Origin: Myxococcaceae bacterium
Lineage (GTDB): Bacteria; Myxococcota_A; Polyangia; Polyangiales; Ga0077539
Assembly (NCBI GenBank): GCA_004297725.1
Contig: SCUS01000156.1
Coordinates: forward strand, 62,001 to 126,000
Reading direction: 5' to 3'
Length of the DNA: 64,000 nt
The notes under the pieces were generated by a model. That model was not told the DNA's origin and made no database searches. It saw only the letters and a list, made by a program, of their open reading frames with translations. The position numbers were made by a program, and so were the translations under genes. Every line of letters begins with the position of its first letter. The stretch's first letter is position 1. Shown in pieces: positions 40,042-48,916 of this stretch.

Positions 40042-41706
40042 TCACCCCTCCACCGACTCGCCGCGCTCGGCGTTCTCGGCCCGGAGCGCCTTGCGGGCCT
40101 CCTCGATCACCTTCTGCTCGGAGCTGAGGAAGGTCTGCGCGCCGAGCTTGATCTGCCGCACCTTGCGCAGGCCGAGGCCCGTGTCGCGGAGGAGCGAGTC
40201 CTCGTGCGTGTTGTGCAGCTGCTCGACGGTGCTCACGCCCGCGGACATCAGCAGGTTGATGGTGTGCTCGCCGACGCCGCGCACGAAGAGCAGGCGCTCG
40301 CGCTCGCTCAGCGGCTCGGTGCGGCGCGAGGCCTCGCGGATGCGGCGCTGGCGGAGCTCCTCCATCGCGGTCTCCGCCGACGACTTGATGCGGTCGGCGT
40401 TCTCCGCGCCGCCGAGGCCGGGGATGCCCGCGAGCTCGTCGGTGCTGGCCTCGGCGACCTCCTCGAGCGACCGGAAGCCGAGCTTGTACATCGTCTGCGC
40501 GATGCTCGGCGTGACCCCGGGGATGAGGGAGAGGGCGTTGATCGACTCCTCCTCCATCTGCTTGAACTTGCTCTCGGAGATGATGTCGAGCTTCCAGCCC
40601 GTGAGCTGCGAGGCGAGCCGGACGTTCTGCCCCTTGCGGCCGATGGCCAGCGAGAGCTTCTCGTCGGACACCACCAGCTCCATCGCGTGGTCGGCCTCGT
40701 TGACCAGCACGCGGGAGATCTCCGCCGGCGCGATGGCGTTGCAGACGTAGCGCGCCGGGTCGCGGTCGTAGGGGACGATGTCGATGCGCTCGCCGCGGAG
40801 CTCTTGCACCACGGCCTGCACGCGGGAGCCCTTGACGCCCACGCAGGCGCCCACCGGGTCGACGTCGAGGTCGCGGGAGGACACGGCGATCTTGCTGCGC
40901 ACGCCGGGCTCACGCGCCGCGGCGACGATCTTCACGATGCCCTCGTAGATCTCCGGGACCTCGGCCTCGAAGAGCTTGATGAGCAGCCCCACGTCGCCGC
41001 GGGAGAGCAGCACCTGCGGGCCCTTGGCCTCGCGGTCGATGTCCTTCACGAAGGCCACGATGCGCTCGCCGGGGCGGTAGCTCTCGCGCGGCACCTGGTC
41101 TTTCGCGCGCAGGATGGCCTCGGTGCGCCCGAGGTCGACGATGATGTCGTTGCGCTCGAAGCGGCGGAAGATGCCGGTGATGATCTCGCCCTTGCGGGAG
41201 ATGTACTCGTTGAACACCAGCTCGCGCTCGGCGTCGCGCACGCGCTGGATGATCACCTGCTTGGCCGCCTGCGCCGCGATGCGGCCGAAGCCCTTGCGCA
41301 GCGTCGAGAGGTTGAGCACGTCGCCCCACTTGGCCTCCTGCTCCGCCGCCTTGCGCTCGTCCTCGGCGCGGTAGAACACCTGGAAGGCCAGCTGCTCGCC
41401 CACCTGCGCGTCGGGGTCCATCTTGCGCGCCACGTCCAGGGAGATCTCCTGGTCGGGCTGCGAGACCGTGTCGACCACGGTCATGTGCTGGTACAGGTCG
41501 ACCGCGCCGTCGCGCTCGCTGTAGCGGGCGACGAGCTCCCGGGTGCCCCCGAGGTGCTTTCGCGCCGCCGACAGGATCGCGCTCTCGAGCGTCAACACGA
41601 GGACCGAGCGCTCGATGCCCTTGTCCTTGGCGACCGCGTCGAGCGTCATGCTCAGGTTGAGGGTCTGCTGCGCGGGGGGTTGGGGTGCTTGCTGCTTCGC
41701 TGCCAT
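40042..41706 (-). CDS. nusA: transcription termination/antitermination factor NusA
   Basis: A 554-residue protein with the full NusA layout. The N-terminal RNA polymerase-binding domain (residues about 15-140) precedes an S1 domain (EIITGIFRRFERNDIIVDLGRTEAIL, ERIVAFVKDIDREAKGPQVLLSR). KH1 (DVDPVGACVGVKGSRVQAVVQEL) and KH2 (LAIGRKGQNVRLASQLTGW) follow. Two C-terminal helix-hairpin-helix/acidic repeats (FRSLEEVAEASTDELAGIPGLG, TVEQLHNTHEDSLLRDTGLGLRKV) are of the type that contacts RNA polymerase alpha or N/Nus factors. There is an extra Gln/Pro-rich leader before NLSMTLDAVAKDKGI. It lies five bases after rimP. Confidence 0.97.
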   Translation of the reverse strand: MAAKQQAPQPPAQQTLNLSMTLDAVAKDKGIERSVLVLTLESAILSAARKHLGGTRELVARYSERDGAVDLYQHMTVVDTVSQPDQEISLDVARKMDPDAQVGEQLAFQVFYRAEDERKAAEQEAKWGDVLNLSTLRKGFGRIAAQAAKQVIIQRVRDAERELVFNEYISRKGEIITGIFRRFERNDIIVDLGRTEAILRAKDQVPRESYRPGERIVAFVKDIDREAKGPQVLLSRGDVGLLIKLFEAEVPEIYEGIVKIVAAAREPGVRSKIAVSSRDLDVDPVGACVGVKGSRVQAVVQELRGERIDIVPYDRDPARYVCNAIAPAEISRVLVNEADHAMELVVSDEKLSLAIGRKGQNVRLASQLTGWKLDIISESKFKQMEEESINALSLIPGVTPSIAQTMYKLGFRSLEEVAEASTDELAGIPGLGGAENADRIKSSAETAMEELRQRRIREASRRTEPLSERERLLFVRGVGEHTINLLMSAGVSTVEQLHNTHEDSLLRDTGLGLRKVRQIKLGAQTFLSSEQKVIEEARKALRAENAERGESVEG

Positions 41707-41711
41707 GTTGT

Positions 41712-42335
41712 TTACCTTCCAGCCTCAGGCGACTCACCGCCCGCAGCCTTCGCGACCCCGTCCGTCTTCGCTGGTCGAGGCGCCTTGGGGCCCTTGCCCG
41801 GCTTCACCGGTTTGGGGGTTTTGATCTCCAACAGTCGCGCGCGGGACACCTGCCGACGGGGGATCGCGACCTCGCGACCACCCACCGACACCCGCACCGT
41901 GTATCCGTCACCGTCATCGCTCGTCCCGAGGAGCGGCCCCTCGAAGGAGGTCTTCCCCTCCAGCGGCCCGCGCGTCCGGATCTTCATCACCAGGTCCGCG
42001 AAGCGATCGAAATCCTTCCGGGTCTGCACAGGTCGCTCGAAGCCGGGAGAGCTCACCTCGAGGTCGTAGGCCACCTCGATGCGATCGTCTTCGTCGAGGA
42101 GGGCGGAGACCGCGTGGCTCACCGCCGCGCACTCGTCCGCGGTGGTGCCGGGGTGCGCGTCGTCGGGCTTCACCCGAGGATCGCCCCCGGGGCGATCGAT
42201 GTAGAGCCGAAGAACACCGCGGCCCGGACCCTGGAGCCATTCCAGGGCCACCAACTCGACGCCATTCCTGGCAGCGAGGGGTTCGATCTCTCCGCGGAGC
42301 TGTTCAACATCGACGCGCACGCACTCTCCGTTCAC
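41712..42335 (-). CDS. rimP: ribosome maturation factor RimP
   Basis: A 207-residue protein for 30S subunit maturation. The N-terminal alpha/beta domain has IEPLAARNGVELVALEWLQGPGRGVLRLYIDRPGG and CAAVSHAVSALLDEDD, followed by YDLEVSSPGFERPV, the family signature, then the Sm-like C-terminal domain (LEGKTSFEGPLLG, VRVSVGGREVAIPRRQVSRARLL). About 40 extra Pro/Lys/Ala residues close the protein. GTG start at 42335; a GTG at 42320 preceded by GGAGAG is an alternative. It is the first gene of the rimP-nusA operon, and its promoter must lie in the 309-base gap upstream. Confidence 0.94.
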   Translation of the reverse strand: MNGECVRVDVEQLRGEIEPLAARNGVELVALEWLQGPGRGVLRLYIDRPGGDPRVKPDDAHPGTTADECAAVSHAVSALLDEDDRIEVAYDLEVSSPGFERPVQTRKDFDRFADLVMKIRTRGPLEGKTSFEGPLLGTSDDGDGYTVRVSVGGREVAIPRRQVSRARLLEIKTPKPVKPGKGPKAPRPAKTDGVAKAAGGESPEAGR

Positions 42336-42644
42336 CCGCTCCGGGGCCCGAACGGTCGCGCGACCAGCGCCGCCTGCTGACGGATCGCGTCGCCCGCCCC
42401 GATCCTCCCGCTATCGACCCCTTGAGCCGCTCGAGAGCGGTGGAGGCCGTATGGGAGGACGGAGCATCGGCAAAACGCGGGTGATCCGATAGAGGTCGGA
42501 CTCACCAGCCCTGCCGCACCGTGAAGATGAAGCAGCACCGATGGTTCTCGGGGGGGCACCCGGATGGGAGGAAGAGACATCCCCGAGGACGGCGGGCCAT
42601 GTACCACCGTCCAGCAGAGAGCACAAGCGCGCCGTGCGCGTAGT
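42336..42644. other. 309-base intergenic region between the OmpA/TSP3 gene and rimP
   Basis: Both flanking genes are on the minus strand. The region contains a hairpin resembling a terminator for the OmpA gene (42480-42506, separate entry). A second inverted repeat, CCGCTC-ga-GAGCGG, lies at 42427-42440 nearer rimP. It must also hold the rimP promoter; I see no clear -35/-10 pair. Short frames across it have no protein-like composition. I looked for a tRNA, which sometimes precedes rimP, and found none. Confidence 0.5.
42480..42506 (-). terminator. hairpin with nearby T run downstream of the OmpA/TSP3 gene
   Basis: Reading the minus strand, GGTGA-g-TCCGA (42506-42496) pairs with TCGGATCACC (42489-42480): ten base pairs with one bulged G and a six-base loop. 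CGCGTTTTGCC follows, giving a four-T run. This is a reasonable intrinsic terminator about 140 bases after the OmpA stop. Confidence 0.55.
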
Positions 42645-44201
42645 TCAGGGAGCGGGGGTGGCGGAGGGAGCGGGCGATGCGGCCGCCGGCGCGGCGGGGG
42701 CCTGCGCGTCGGCGTCGGAGACGATGCGGAACTCCACCCGGCGGTTGCGGGCGCGGATGGCGCCGGTGGTGCCCGGGGTGACCGGGCGGGTCTCGCCGAA
42801 GCCCGTCGAGGTGAGCCGCGAGGCGTCGATGCCGTGGCCGGTGAGCCAGGTCACGACGCTGGCGGCGCGGCGCTGCGAGAGGGCGAGGTTGGCGGCGTCG
42901 TCGCCCACGTCGTCGGTGTGCCCCTCGACGGAGACGTGGCGGATCTCCGGGGTGGCCGCGAGCGCGTCGGCGACCGCGGTGAGCACCGGGAAGCTGGTGG
43001 CGAGCACCACGTCGCGGTTGGGCGCGAAGAACACCGGGCGGTTGATGCGGATCTGCCCGCCGTCGACGAGCACGAGCCCGGGGCAGCCGTTGCGCGCCGG
43101 GTCGGCGCTGGGCGCGCCGGGGCGGTCGGGGCAGTGGTCGGTGAGGTCGGGCACCGAGTCGTGGTCGCGGTCGGGCGCCGGGCAGCCCGCGCGGGCCGGG
43201 TCGGCGTGGAGGCCGGTGGGCTCGGTCGGGCACTGGTCGGCGTGGTCGAAGACGCCGTCGCTGTCGCCGTCACCATCGGGGCAGCCGGGGCGCTCGGGGT
43301 TGGGGTGATCGCCCGCGGCGACGCTCACGCACTGGTCTTGCGGGTCGAGCACGCCGTCGCGGTCGGTGTCGGGGGTGGCGCAGCCCGGGCGCGCCGGATC
43401 GGGGTGCTCGCCCGCGGCGTCGCTGGGGCACTGGTCATCGGGGTCGAAGACGCCGTCGCTGTCGGTGTCCGCCGCAGGGCAGCCGCGGCGCGCGGGGTCG
43501 GGGTGATCGCCCGCGGCCTGGTCGGCGCAGAGGTCGTCGGGGTCGTTGACGCCGTCGTGGTCGCGGTCGGAGGGCGGCGGCGGAGGCGGCGGGGCGTCGG
43601 CGACGCCGCGGAACGCGAGGGTGAGGCCCGCGTGCCAGTACGACACGTCCGGGGAGGCGTGGTCGAGGGTGAGCGTGGGGGGCGGGTTGTCGAGCGGAGC
43701 CACCGCGGCGCGGCCGTCCCAGATGTACCCGAAGCGACCGTAGGGGCCGAAGGAGAGGCCGTCGGTGACGCGGAACTCGAAGCCGAGACCGGCGTCGAGG
43801 CCGGGCGAGGTCACGGTGCCGGGGAGCGCGGCGCCGGCGTTGGCGTCGATCCAGAGGCGGCCCACGTTGCCCAGCATGGGCTCGAAGCGGAAGCCCGCGG
43901 TGATGTTGATCAGCCCGAGGTCGTCGCCGAACTCCGAACGACGGAGGAAGCGCCCGAAGGCGCCGCCGAGCTGGATCGCGAGCGGCGTGGAGAACAGGTT
44001 GATCGCGATGCGCGCGGTGCCGACGATGGCCGTCGTGTCGGTGTTGACGTCGGAGTGATCGAAGTCGCGGATGGTCGTGCCAGCCCCGGCCTCGAGGCGG
44101 AAGGTCCACGGCTGGAGTCGCTGGGCGAGCGCGGTGGAGGGGAGCGCCGTCAGCGCGAGGCTGGCGAGCGCGGCGCACGAGACGAGGGCAGGGCGACGCA
44201 T
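42645..44201 (-). CDS. OmpA-like outer-membrane protein with TSP type 3 repeats
   Basis: A 518-residue protein. Signal peptide 1-26 (LALTALPSTALA). Residues about 30-200 form an 8-stranded-like outer-membrane barrel (FRLEAGAGTTIRDFDHSD, GFRFEPMLGNVGRLWIDAN). Residues 201-211 are a Pro run. Residues 212-374 hold about six thrombospondin type 3 calcium-binding repeats (DRDHDGVNDPDD, DTDSDGVFDPDDQCP), each with a paired Cys and a GDHPDPAR-GCP spacer. Residues about 385-495 are an OmpA C-terminal peptidoglycan-binding domain (HVSVEGHTDDVGDDAANLALSQRRAASVVTWL). A Pro/Ala tail ends it. The role is outer-membrane anchoring to peptidoglycan. The start is the ATG at 44201; the minus frame continues open far upstream but is antisense to the SulP gene there. 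Confidence 0.92.
   Translation of the reverse strand: MRRPALVSCAALASLALTALPSTALAQRLQPWTFRLEAGAGTTIRDFDHSDVNTDTTAIVGTARIAINLFSTPLAIQLGGAFGRFLRRSEFGDDLGLINITAGFRFEPMLGNVGRLWIDANAGAALPGTVTSPGLDAGLGFEFRVTDGLSFGPYGRFGYIWDGRAAVAPLDNPPPTLTLDHASPDVSYWHAGLTLAFRGVADAPPPPPPPSDRDHDGVNDPDDLCADQAAGDHPDPARRGCPAADTDSDGVFDPDDQCPSDAAGEHPDPARPGCATPDTDRDGVLDPQDQCVSVAAGDHPNPERPGCPDGDGDSDGVFDHADQCPTEPTGLHADPARAGCPAPDRDHDSVPDLTDHCPDRPGAPSADPARNGCPGLVLVDGGQIRINRPVFFAPNRDVVLATSFPVLTAVADALAATPEIRHVSVEGHTDDVGDDAANLALSQRRAASVVTWLTGHGIDASRLTSTGFGETRPVTPGTTGAIRARNRRVEFRIVSDADAQAPAAPAAASPAPSATPAP
43080..43568. repeat. degenerate TSP3-coding repeats
   Basis: About six diverged units of roughly 27-33 residues encode D-x-D-x-D-G-x-x-D calcium loops plus a conserved DHPDPARxGCP spacer, in the linker between the barrel and the OmpA domain. 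Confidence 0.75.
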
Positions 44202-44405
44202 GATGTTGGGCGCGTGGGTACCACCCTTCGCCAGAGGGTGGAAGGCTCCGGCAGGGCCGCCGGGGCACTTCGCCCCGCCGTAGACAAACGGGGCGGAGGC
44301 GCGACGCGGCCGCGGAGGCCATCGGGCGCGGGGCCGCGCGAAGACCGCGCAGAACAGCGCGAAGCGCGTGACGGCATGCCCGTTGCCGAGTGGGTCGATC
44401 CTGAC
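44202..44405. promoter_or_regulatory. divergent control region with stacked inverted repeats
   Basis: It separates the OmpA/TSP3 gene (minus) from the SulP-DabAB operon (plus). A perfect 7-bp hairpin CCACCCT-tcgccag-AGGGTGG is at 44221-44241. Three further elements can pair in alternative ways: CGGGGC (44261-44266), GCCCCG (44272-44277) and CGGGGC (44289-44294). The middle one can pair with either neighbour. No clear promoter consensus was seen. Confidence 0.45.
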
Positions 44406-46046
44406 ATGACCACAAGCCCTTCTTCGAATGTGGCCGAGACGTCCGGGACCGCCGCCGGGCCTGACCTTCCCCGCGACGTTCTCTCCGGCTTCCTCGTCTT
44501 CCTCATCGCCCTCCCGCTGTGCCTTGGCATCTCCATGGCCAGCGGTTTTCCTCCGGTCGCCGGCATCCTCACCGCCGTCATCGGCGGCCTCGTCGCGACG
44601 TGGTTCGGCTCCGCCCGGCTCACCATCAAGGGCCCCGCCGCGGGCCTCATCGTCATCGCCCTCGGCGCCGTCACCGACCTCGGTCACGGCGACCCCGCCC
44701 TCGGCTACCGCCGCGCGCTCGCCGTCGGCGTCGTGGCCGCGGTGGTGCAGATCGTCTTCGCCATGGTGCGCGCGGGCCGCCTCGGCGAGGTGTTTCCGAC
44801 CCACGTGGTGCACGGGATGCTCGCCGCCATCGGCGTCATCATCTTCTCCAAGCAGGCGCACGTGATGCTCGGCGTCGCGCCGCACGCGAGCACCCCCATC
44901 GGCCTCCTCGCGGAGCTGCCCCACTCCATCTCCCACCTCAACCCCGAGATCGCCCTCGTCGGCGTGCTCAGCCTCGGGCTGCTCTTCGGGCACCTCGCGC
45001 TCTCTCAGAAGATCCCGTGGCTGCGGAGGGTTCCGGCGCAGCTCGTGGTGCTGCTGATCGCGATCCCGCTGGGGCGCGCCTTCGACCTCGAGCACCCGCA
45101 CACGTACACGCTCTCCGTGACGCACGAGGCCTACGCCATCGGCCCGGGCTTCCTGGTGAACCTCCCGGCGAGCATCGTCAGCTCCCTCGGCCGCCCGGAC
45201 TTCACCGGCGCCCTCTCCGCCGACTTCCTGAAGTACGTCGTGATGTTCGCCCTCGTGGGCAGCCTGGAGTCGCTGCTCTCCGCCCGCGCCGTCGACGTGC
45301 TCGACCCGCAGCGCCGCCGCTCGGACCTCGACAAGGACCTCCTCGCGACCGGCGTCGGCAACCTCGCCGCGGGCCTGCTCGGCGGCCTGCCGATGATCTC
45401 CGAGATCGTCCGCTCGTCGGCCAACATCGGCTACGGCGCCCGCTCGAAGCTCTCCAACTTCTTCCACGGCGCGTTTCTCCTCGCCTTCGTGCTGCTGGCG
45501 CCGGGGCTCATCCACAGCATCCCCCTCGCCGCCCTCGCCGCGATGCTCGTCTTCACCGGCGTGCGCCTCGCGTCGCCGAAGGAGTTCGCCCACGCCTTCC
45601 ACGTCGGCCCCGAGCAGCTCGTGGTCTTCCTCACGACCCTCTTCGTGACCCTCGCCACCGACCTGCTCCTCGGCGTCGGGGCGGGCATCCTCGCCAAGAT
45701 CATCCTGCAGGTCGCGATGGGCGTCCGCCCCATGGACCTCGGCAGGCCGCAGATCGTGACCACCACGGAGCACGACATGCCGGTGCTGCGGGTGCGCGGC
45801 GCGGCGACCTTCCTCGGGCTCCCGGGGCTGCTGCGAGGGCTTCGCGCGCTCGGGGACGCGAAGCACGCGGCGGTCGAGCTGACCCACACGGCCTTCGTCG
45901 ACCACACCACGATGGAGCGGCTGCACGAGATCGCCAGCGAGTGGCGGCGCGAGGGCCGGACGCTCGAGCTGCGCGGTCTCGATGAGCACCGCGGGCTCTC
46001 GGCGCACCCGCTGGCGGCGCGCCGCAAGCGGCTCCGGCCCGCCTGA
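44406..46046 (+). CDS. SulP-family anion transporter, probable bicarbonate uptake
   Basis: A 546-residue transporter with 10-12 hydrophobic helices in the SulP order: DVLSGFLVFLIALPLCLGISMASGFPPVAGILTAVIGGLVATWFG, then TIKGPAAGLIVIALGAV. Later comes SLESLLSARAVDVLD with the conserved E/D region. A C-terminal STAS-like domain starts near residue 460 (PVLRVRGAATFLG, AAVELTHTAFVDHTTMERLHEI). SulP proteins carry sulfate, bicarbonate or other anions. Lying 48 bases before dabA, bicarbonate is the likeliest substrate (BicA-like), but this is inference. The ATG at 44406 is chosen; an in-frame ATG at 44376 is possible. The long frame upstream (to 42564) is antisense to the OmpA gene and rejected. Confidence 0.9.
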   Translation: MTTSPSSNVAETSGTAAGPDLPRDVLSGFLVFLIALPLCLGISMASGFPPVAGILTAVIGGLVATWFGSARLTIKGPAAGLIVIALGAVTDLGHGDPALGYRRALAVGVVAAVVQIVFAMVRAGRLGEVFPTHVVHGMLAAIGVIIFSKQAHVMLGVAPHASTPIGLLAELPHSISHLNPEIALVGVLSLGLLFGHLALSQKIPWLRRVPAQLVVLLIAIPLGRAFDLEHPHTYTLSVTHEAYAIGPGFLVNLPASIVSSLGRPDFTGALSADFLKYVVMFALVGSLESLLSARAVDVLDPQRRRSDLDKDLLATGVGNLAAGLLGGLPMISEIVRSSANIGYGARSKLSNFFHGAFLLAFVLLAPGLIHSIPLAALAAMLVFTGVRLASPKEFAHAFHVGPEQLVVFLTTLFVTLATDLLLGVGAGILAKIILQVAMGVRPMDLGRPQIVTTTEHDMPVLRVRGAATFLGLPGLLRGLRALGDAKHAAVELTHTAFVDHTTMERLHEIASEWRREGRTLELRGLDEHRGLSAHPLAARRKRLRPA

Positions 46047-46093
46047 TCCGCCCCCCCGTCCCTGCCTCTCTCACCCTCGCAGGAGCCAAGCAC

Positions 46094-48916
46094 ATGCTCG
46101 ACCTCGCTGAACGTCATGCGACGGAGGCCGCGGTGTCCCCGGAGATCCGGCGGATTCGCGCGGCCCTCGCGCACGCCTCGCACCTGCTGCCCGACCAGGG
46201 GCCGATCGCGGTGTTCATCCACCACAACACCCTGCACGCCTTCGAGAAGCTCCCCTTCCACGAGGCCGTCGCGAGGGGCAGCCAGACCTACCAGGCCCGC
46301 GGCTACCTCGACGAGGACACCTTCCGCGCGCTGTACGAGTCCGGGCGCATCACCGCCGCGGACCTCGACGAGGCCCTCCGGGACTGGGGCCCGGAGGACC
46401 GTCCGCTGGGCTCGTGCTTCGGGAGCGCGCGGCGCCTCCAGCGGGCCGCGATGCTCTCCGGCACCGCCGTCCCCCCGGAGCCCGTGCTGCGCTGGCTCCT
46501 CGCGGAGGACCCCGCCGTCATCGCCCGCCGCGACCTCTGGCGGTCGGCGCTCGCGGTGACCGCCAGCCGACCCGACGCCACGCCCTCCGTCGCCGCGCGC
46601 GCCGCGCTCGTCGCCCGGCAGGAGCTCGAGGCGCGCTCGGTCGACGAGCTCGTCAACCCGCTGCTGGTGCGGCTCTGCGCGGCCTTCCTCGACCAGGGCG
46701 TGGCCCACTGGGCGATGCCCGACCGCGACGGCGGCCTCTACCGCACCTGGGTCGAGCTCATGTCCGTGCGCCCCGCCGCGCCGCGGCCCCACTGGCTCGT
46801 CGACCTCGACCGGGACCTGGACTCCCTCGCCCGGCTCTCGCCCGAGGAGGCGGTCGTCGCGGCGCTGCACGAGGCCGAGGTTCCGGGCAGCCGATGGGAG
46901 GAGTACGTCGCCCGCGCGCTGCTCGCGCTCCCTGGCTGGGCCGGGATGTTCTCCCGCCTGGAGCGGCACCCGCACGAGCGCGCCCCGGGCTCGCCGCCCG
47001 CGCATCTCGTCGACTTCCTCGCCGTTCGCCTCGTGCTCGAGTCCTACGCCCGGCGCACGCTGGCCTCGGAGCGCCGCGACCTGCACCCCGCCCCGGCCGC
47101 GACCGGAGCCATCGGGCGGGCCTGGCGCCTCTTCTCCATCGCCCGTCACCTCGGGCTCGGCGCCGACGCGCTGCGGGCCTGGGAGCCCGTGGACCGCGAG
47201 GGCTTCGAGCGACTGGACGCCTTCGACGAGGCCGCCCGGCAGCGGGTGTGGCAGGAGGCCTACGAGGGCCACTACCGCGCTCAGCTCGTGGTCGGGCTCG
47301 CGCAGAACCGCCCCGCGGTGGTCGGTCCCGTCGACTCCCCGCGCTTCCAGGGCGTCTTCTGCTTCGATGACCGCGAGGAGTCGCTGCGGCGCCACTTCGA
47401 GGAGCTCGACGCGCGGCACGAGACCTTCGGCGCGCCGGGCTTCTTCGGGGTCGCGATGGACTTCCGCAGCTTCGAGGACGGGGACTTCGCCCCGCTCTGC
47501 CCCGTCGTGGTGAAGCCCGCGCACCGGGTCGAGGAGCTCCCCGTGGAGCCCGAGCGCGGCGCCCGCTTCGAGGGCCGGCGGAGGCTCCTCGCCCGCCTCC
47601 GCCACAGCGCCCATGGCAGCAGCCGCGGGCTCCTCCACGGCCTCGTCGCGCTGCCGCTGCTGGGGCTCTCCTCCGCGCTGCTGCTCCCGCTGGGGCTGCT
47701 CGCACCGCGCGCCGTCGCGCGCATCGAGGGCGGCCTGCGAGACCTGCTCCTCGAGCGCCCGGAGACCCGGCTCACCGCGCACCGCGACGAGGACGACGAC
47801 CCGCGCGGCTTCAGCCTCGGCGACCAGGTGCAGCGAGTGGCCGCGACGCTGCAGAACATCGGCCTCACGCGCGGCTTCGCCCCGCTGGTCTTCGTGCTGG
47901 GCCACGGATCGACCAGCGCCAACAACCCGCACCGCTCGGCCTACGACTGCGGGGCCTGCGGCGGTCGCCACGGCGGCCCCAACGCCAGGCTCTTCGCGGA
48001 GATGGCCAACCGCCCCGCGGTGCGCGAGGGCCTCGCCAGGTGCGGCGTCGAGATCCCCGAGGGGACATGGTTCATCGGCGGCCAGCACGACACCGCCACG
48101 GACCGCATCACCCTCGCGGACCTCAACCGGGTTCCGTCCGCCCTCCGCGGAGAGCTCGCCGCGCTGCGGGGGCACCTCGACGTGGCCCGCGCCCGCCAGG
48201 CCCAGGAGCGCTGCCGCCGCTTCGCCTCGGCGCCCCGGGGCCTCTCCCCCGACGGGGCGCTCGGGCACGTCGAGTCGCGCGCGGCGAGCATCGGCCAGCC
48301 GCGCCCCGAGCTCGGTCACGTCACCGTGGCCTCCGGCCTCGTCGGCCGTCGGGCCCTCACCCGCGGGCTCTTCCTCGACCGCCGCGCCTTCGTGATCTCC
48401 TACGACCCGACGCAGGACGAGGGCGGCGCCGTGCTCGAGCGCATCCTCGCCGCGGCCGGCCCGGTCGGCGCGGGCATCAACCTCGAGTACTACTTCTCTC
48501 GCGTCGACAACGCCCGCTACGGCTGCGGGACCAAGCTCCCGCACAACCCCGTCGGCCTCCTCGGCGTGATGGAGGGGAGCAGCGGCGACCTGCGCACCGG
48601 GCTGCCGCAGCAGATGATCGAGATCCACGAGCCGATGCGCCTGCAGCTCTTCGTCGAGGCCGCGCCCTCGACGCTGCTCGCCATCTGCGAGCGCCAGCAG
48701 GGGGTGCGCGAGCTGGTCGTCGGCGAGTGGGTGCGCCTGGTGAGCATCGACCCCGACACCGGCGCCATGCAGCTCTTCTCTCGCGGCGCCTTCCGCCCGA
48801 TCACCCCGGCCGCGGAGCCGGTTCCGGTGGCGACCGACTCGCTGAGCTGGTGCGACGGCCGGGACGGCTTCCTCCCCCCGGCGCGCATCGTGGGAGCTGT
48901 CCGCCATGCTGCCTGA
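46094..48916 (+). CDS. dabA: DabA, inorganic-carbon-capture subunit (DUF2309/UPF0753)
   Basis: A 940-residue soluble subunit of the DAB inorganic-carbon accumulation complex. DabA is a beta-carbonic-anhydrase-like zinc protein thought to convert CO2 to bicarbonate vectorially with energy from DabB. The zinc/active-site residues appear conserved: Cys423 and Asp425 in VFCFDDREES, His604 in VLGHGST and Cys619 in SAYDCGACGG. The His-Cys spacing of 15 matches the characterised Halothiobacillus protein. The start IFIHHNTLHAFEKLPFH (family: IAVFIHHNTLHAFE, residues 38-51) is a DUF2309 hallmark. AGGAG precedes the ATG. It overlaps the DabB-like gene by 11 bases, so both are coupled. Confidence 0.95.
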   Translation: MLDLAERHATEAAVSPEIRRIRAALAHASHLLPDQGPIAVFIHHNTLHAFEKLPFHEAVARGSQTYQARGYLDEDTFRALYESGRITAADLDEALRDWGPEDRPLGSCFGSARRLQRAAMLSGTAVPPEPVLRWLLAEDPAVIARRDLWRSALAVTASRPDATPSVAARAALVARQELEARSVDELVNPLLVRLCAAFLDQGVAHWAMPDRDGGLYRTWVELMSVRPAAPRPHWLVDLDRDLDSLARLSPEEAVVAALHEAEVPGSRWEEYVARALLALPGWAGMFSRLERHPHERAPGSPPAHLVDFLAVRLVLESYARRTLASERRDLHPAPAATGAIGRAWRLFSIARHLGLGADALRAWEPVDREGFERLDAFDEAARQRVWQEAYEGHYRAQLVVGLAQNRPAVVGPVDSPRFQGVFCFDDREESLRRHFEELDARHETFGAPGFFGVAMDFRSFEDGDFAPLCPVVVKPAHRVEELPVEPERGARFEGRRRLLARLRHSAHGSSRGLLHGLVALPLLGLSSALLLPLGLLAPRAVARIEGGLRDLLLERPETRLTAHRDEDDDPRGFSLGDQVQRVAATLQNIGLTRGFAPLVFVLGHGSTSANNPHRSAYDCGACGGRHGGPNARLFAEMANRPAVREGLARCGVEIPEGTWFIGGQHDTATDRITLADLNRVPSALRGELAALRGHLDVARARQAQERCRRFASAPRGLSPDGALGHVESRAASIGQPRPELGHVTVASGLVGRRALTRGLFLDRRAFVISYDPTQDEGGAVLERILAAAGPVGAGINLEYYFSRVDNARYGCGTKLPHNPVGLLGVMEGSSGDLRTGLPQQMIEIHEPMRLQLFVEAAPSTLLAICERQQGVRELVVGEWVRLVSIDPDTGAMQLFSRGAFRPITPAAEPVPVATDSLSWCDGRDGFLPPARIVGAVRHAA

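Noticed and set aside
42336..42644. Possible tRNA or structured RNA upstream of rimP
   Set aside because: No acceptor stem, T-loop or cloverleaf could be found; the one good hairpin fits a terminator better.
42564..44405. Plus-strand upstream extension of the SulP frame giving a 1160-residue protein
   Set aside because: The extra part is antisense to the OmpA/TSP3 gene and has no recognisable domain. The SulP family start fits 44406 or 44376.
44202..46007. Minus-strand upstream extension of the OmpA/TSP3 frame
   Set aside because: It is antisense to SulP and compositionally biased. A clear signal peptide begins at 44201.
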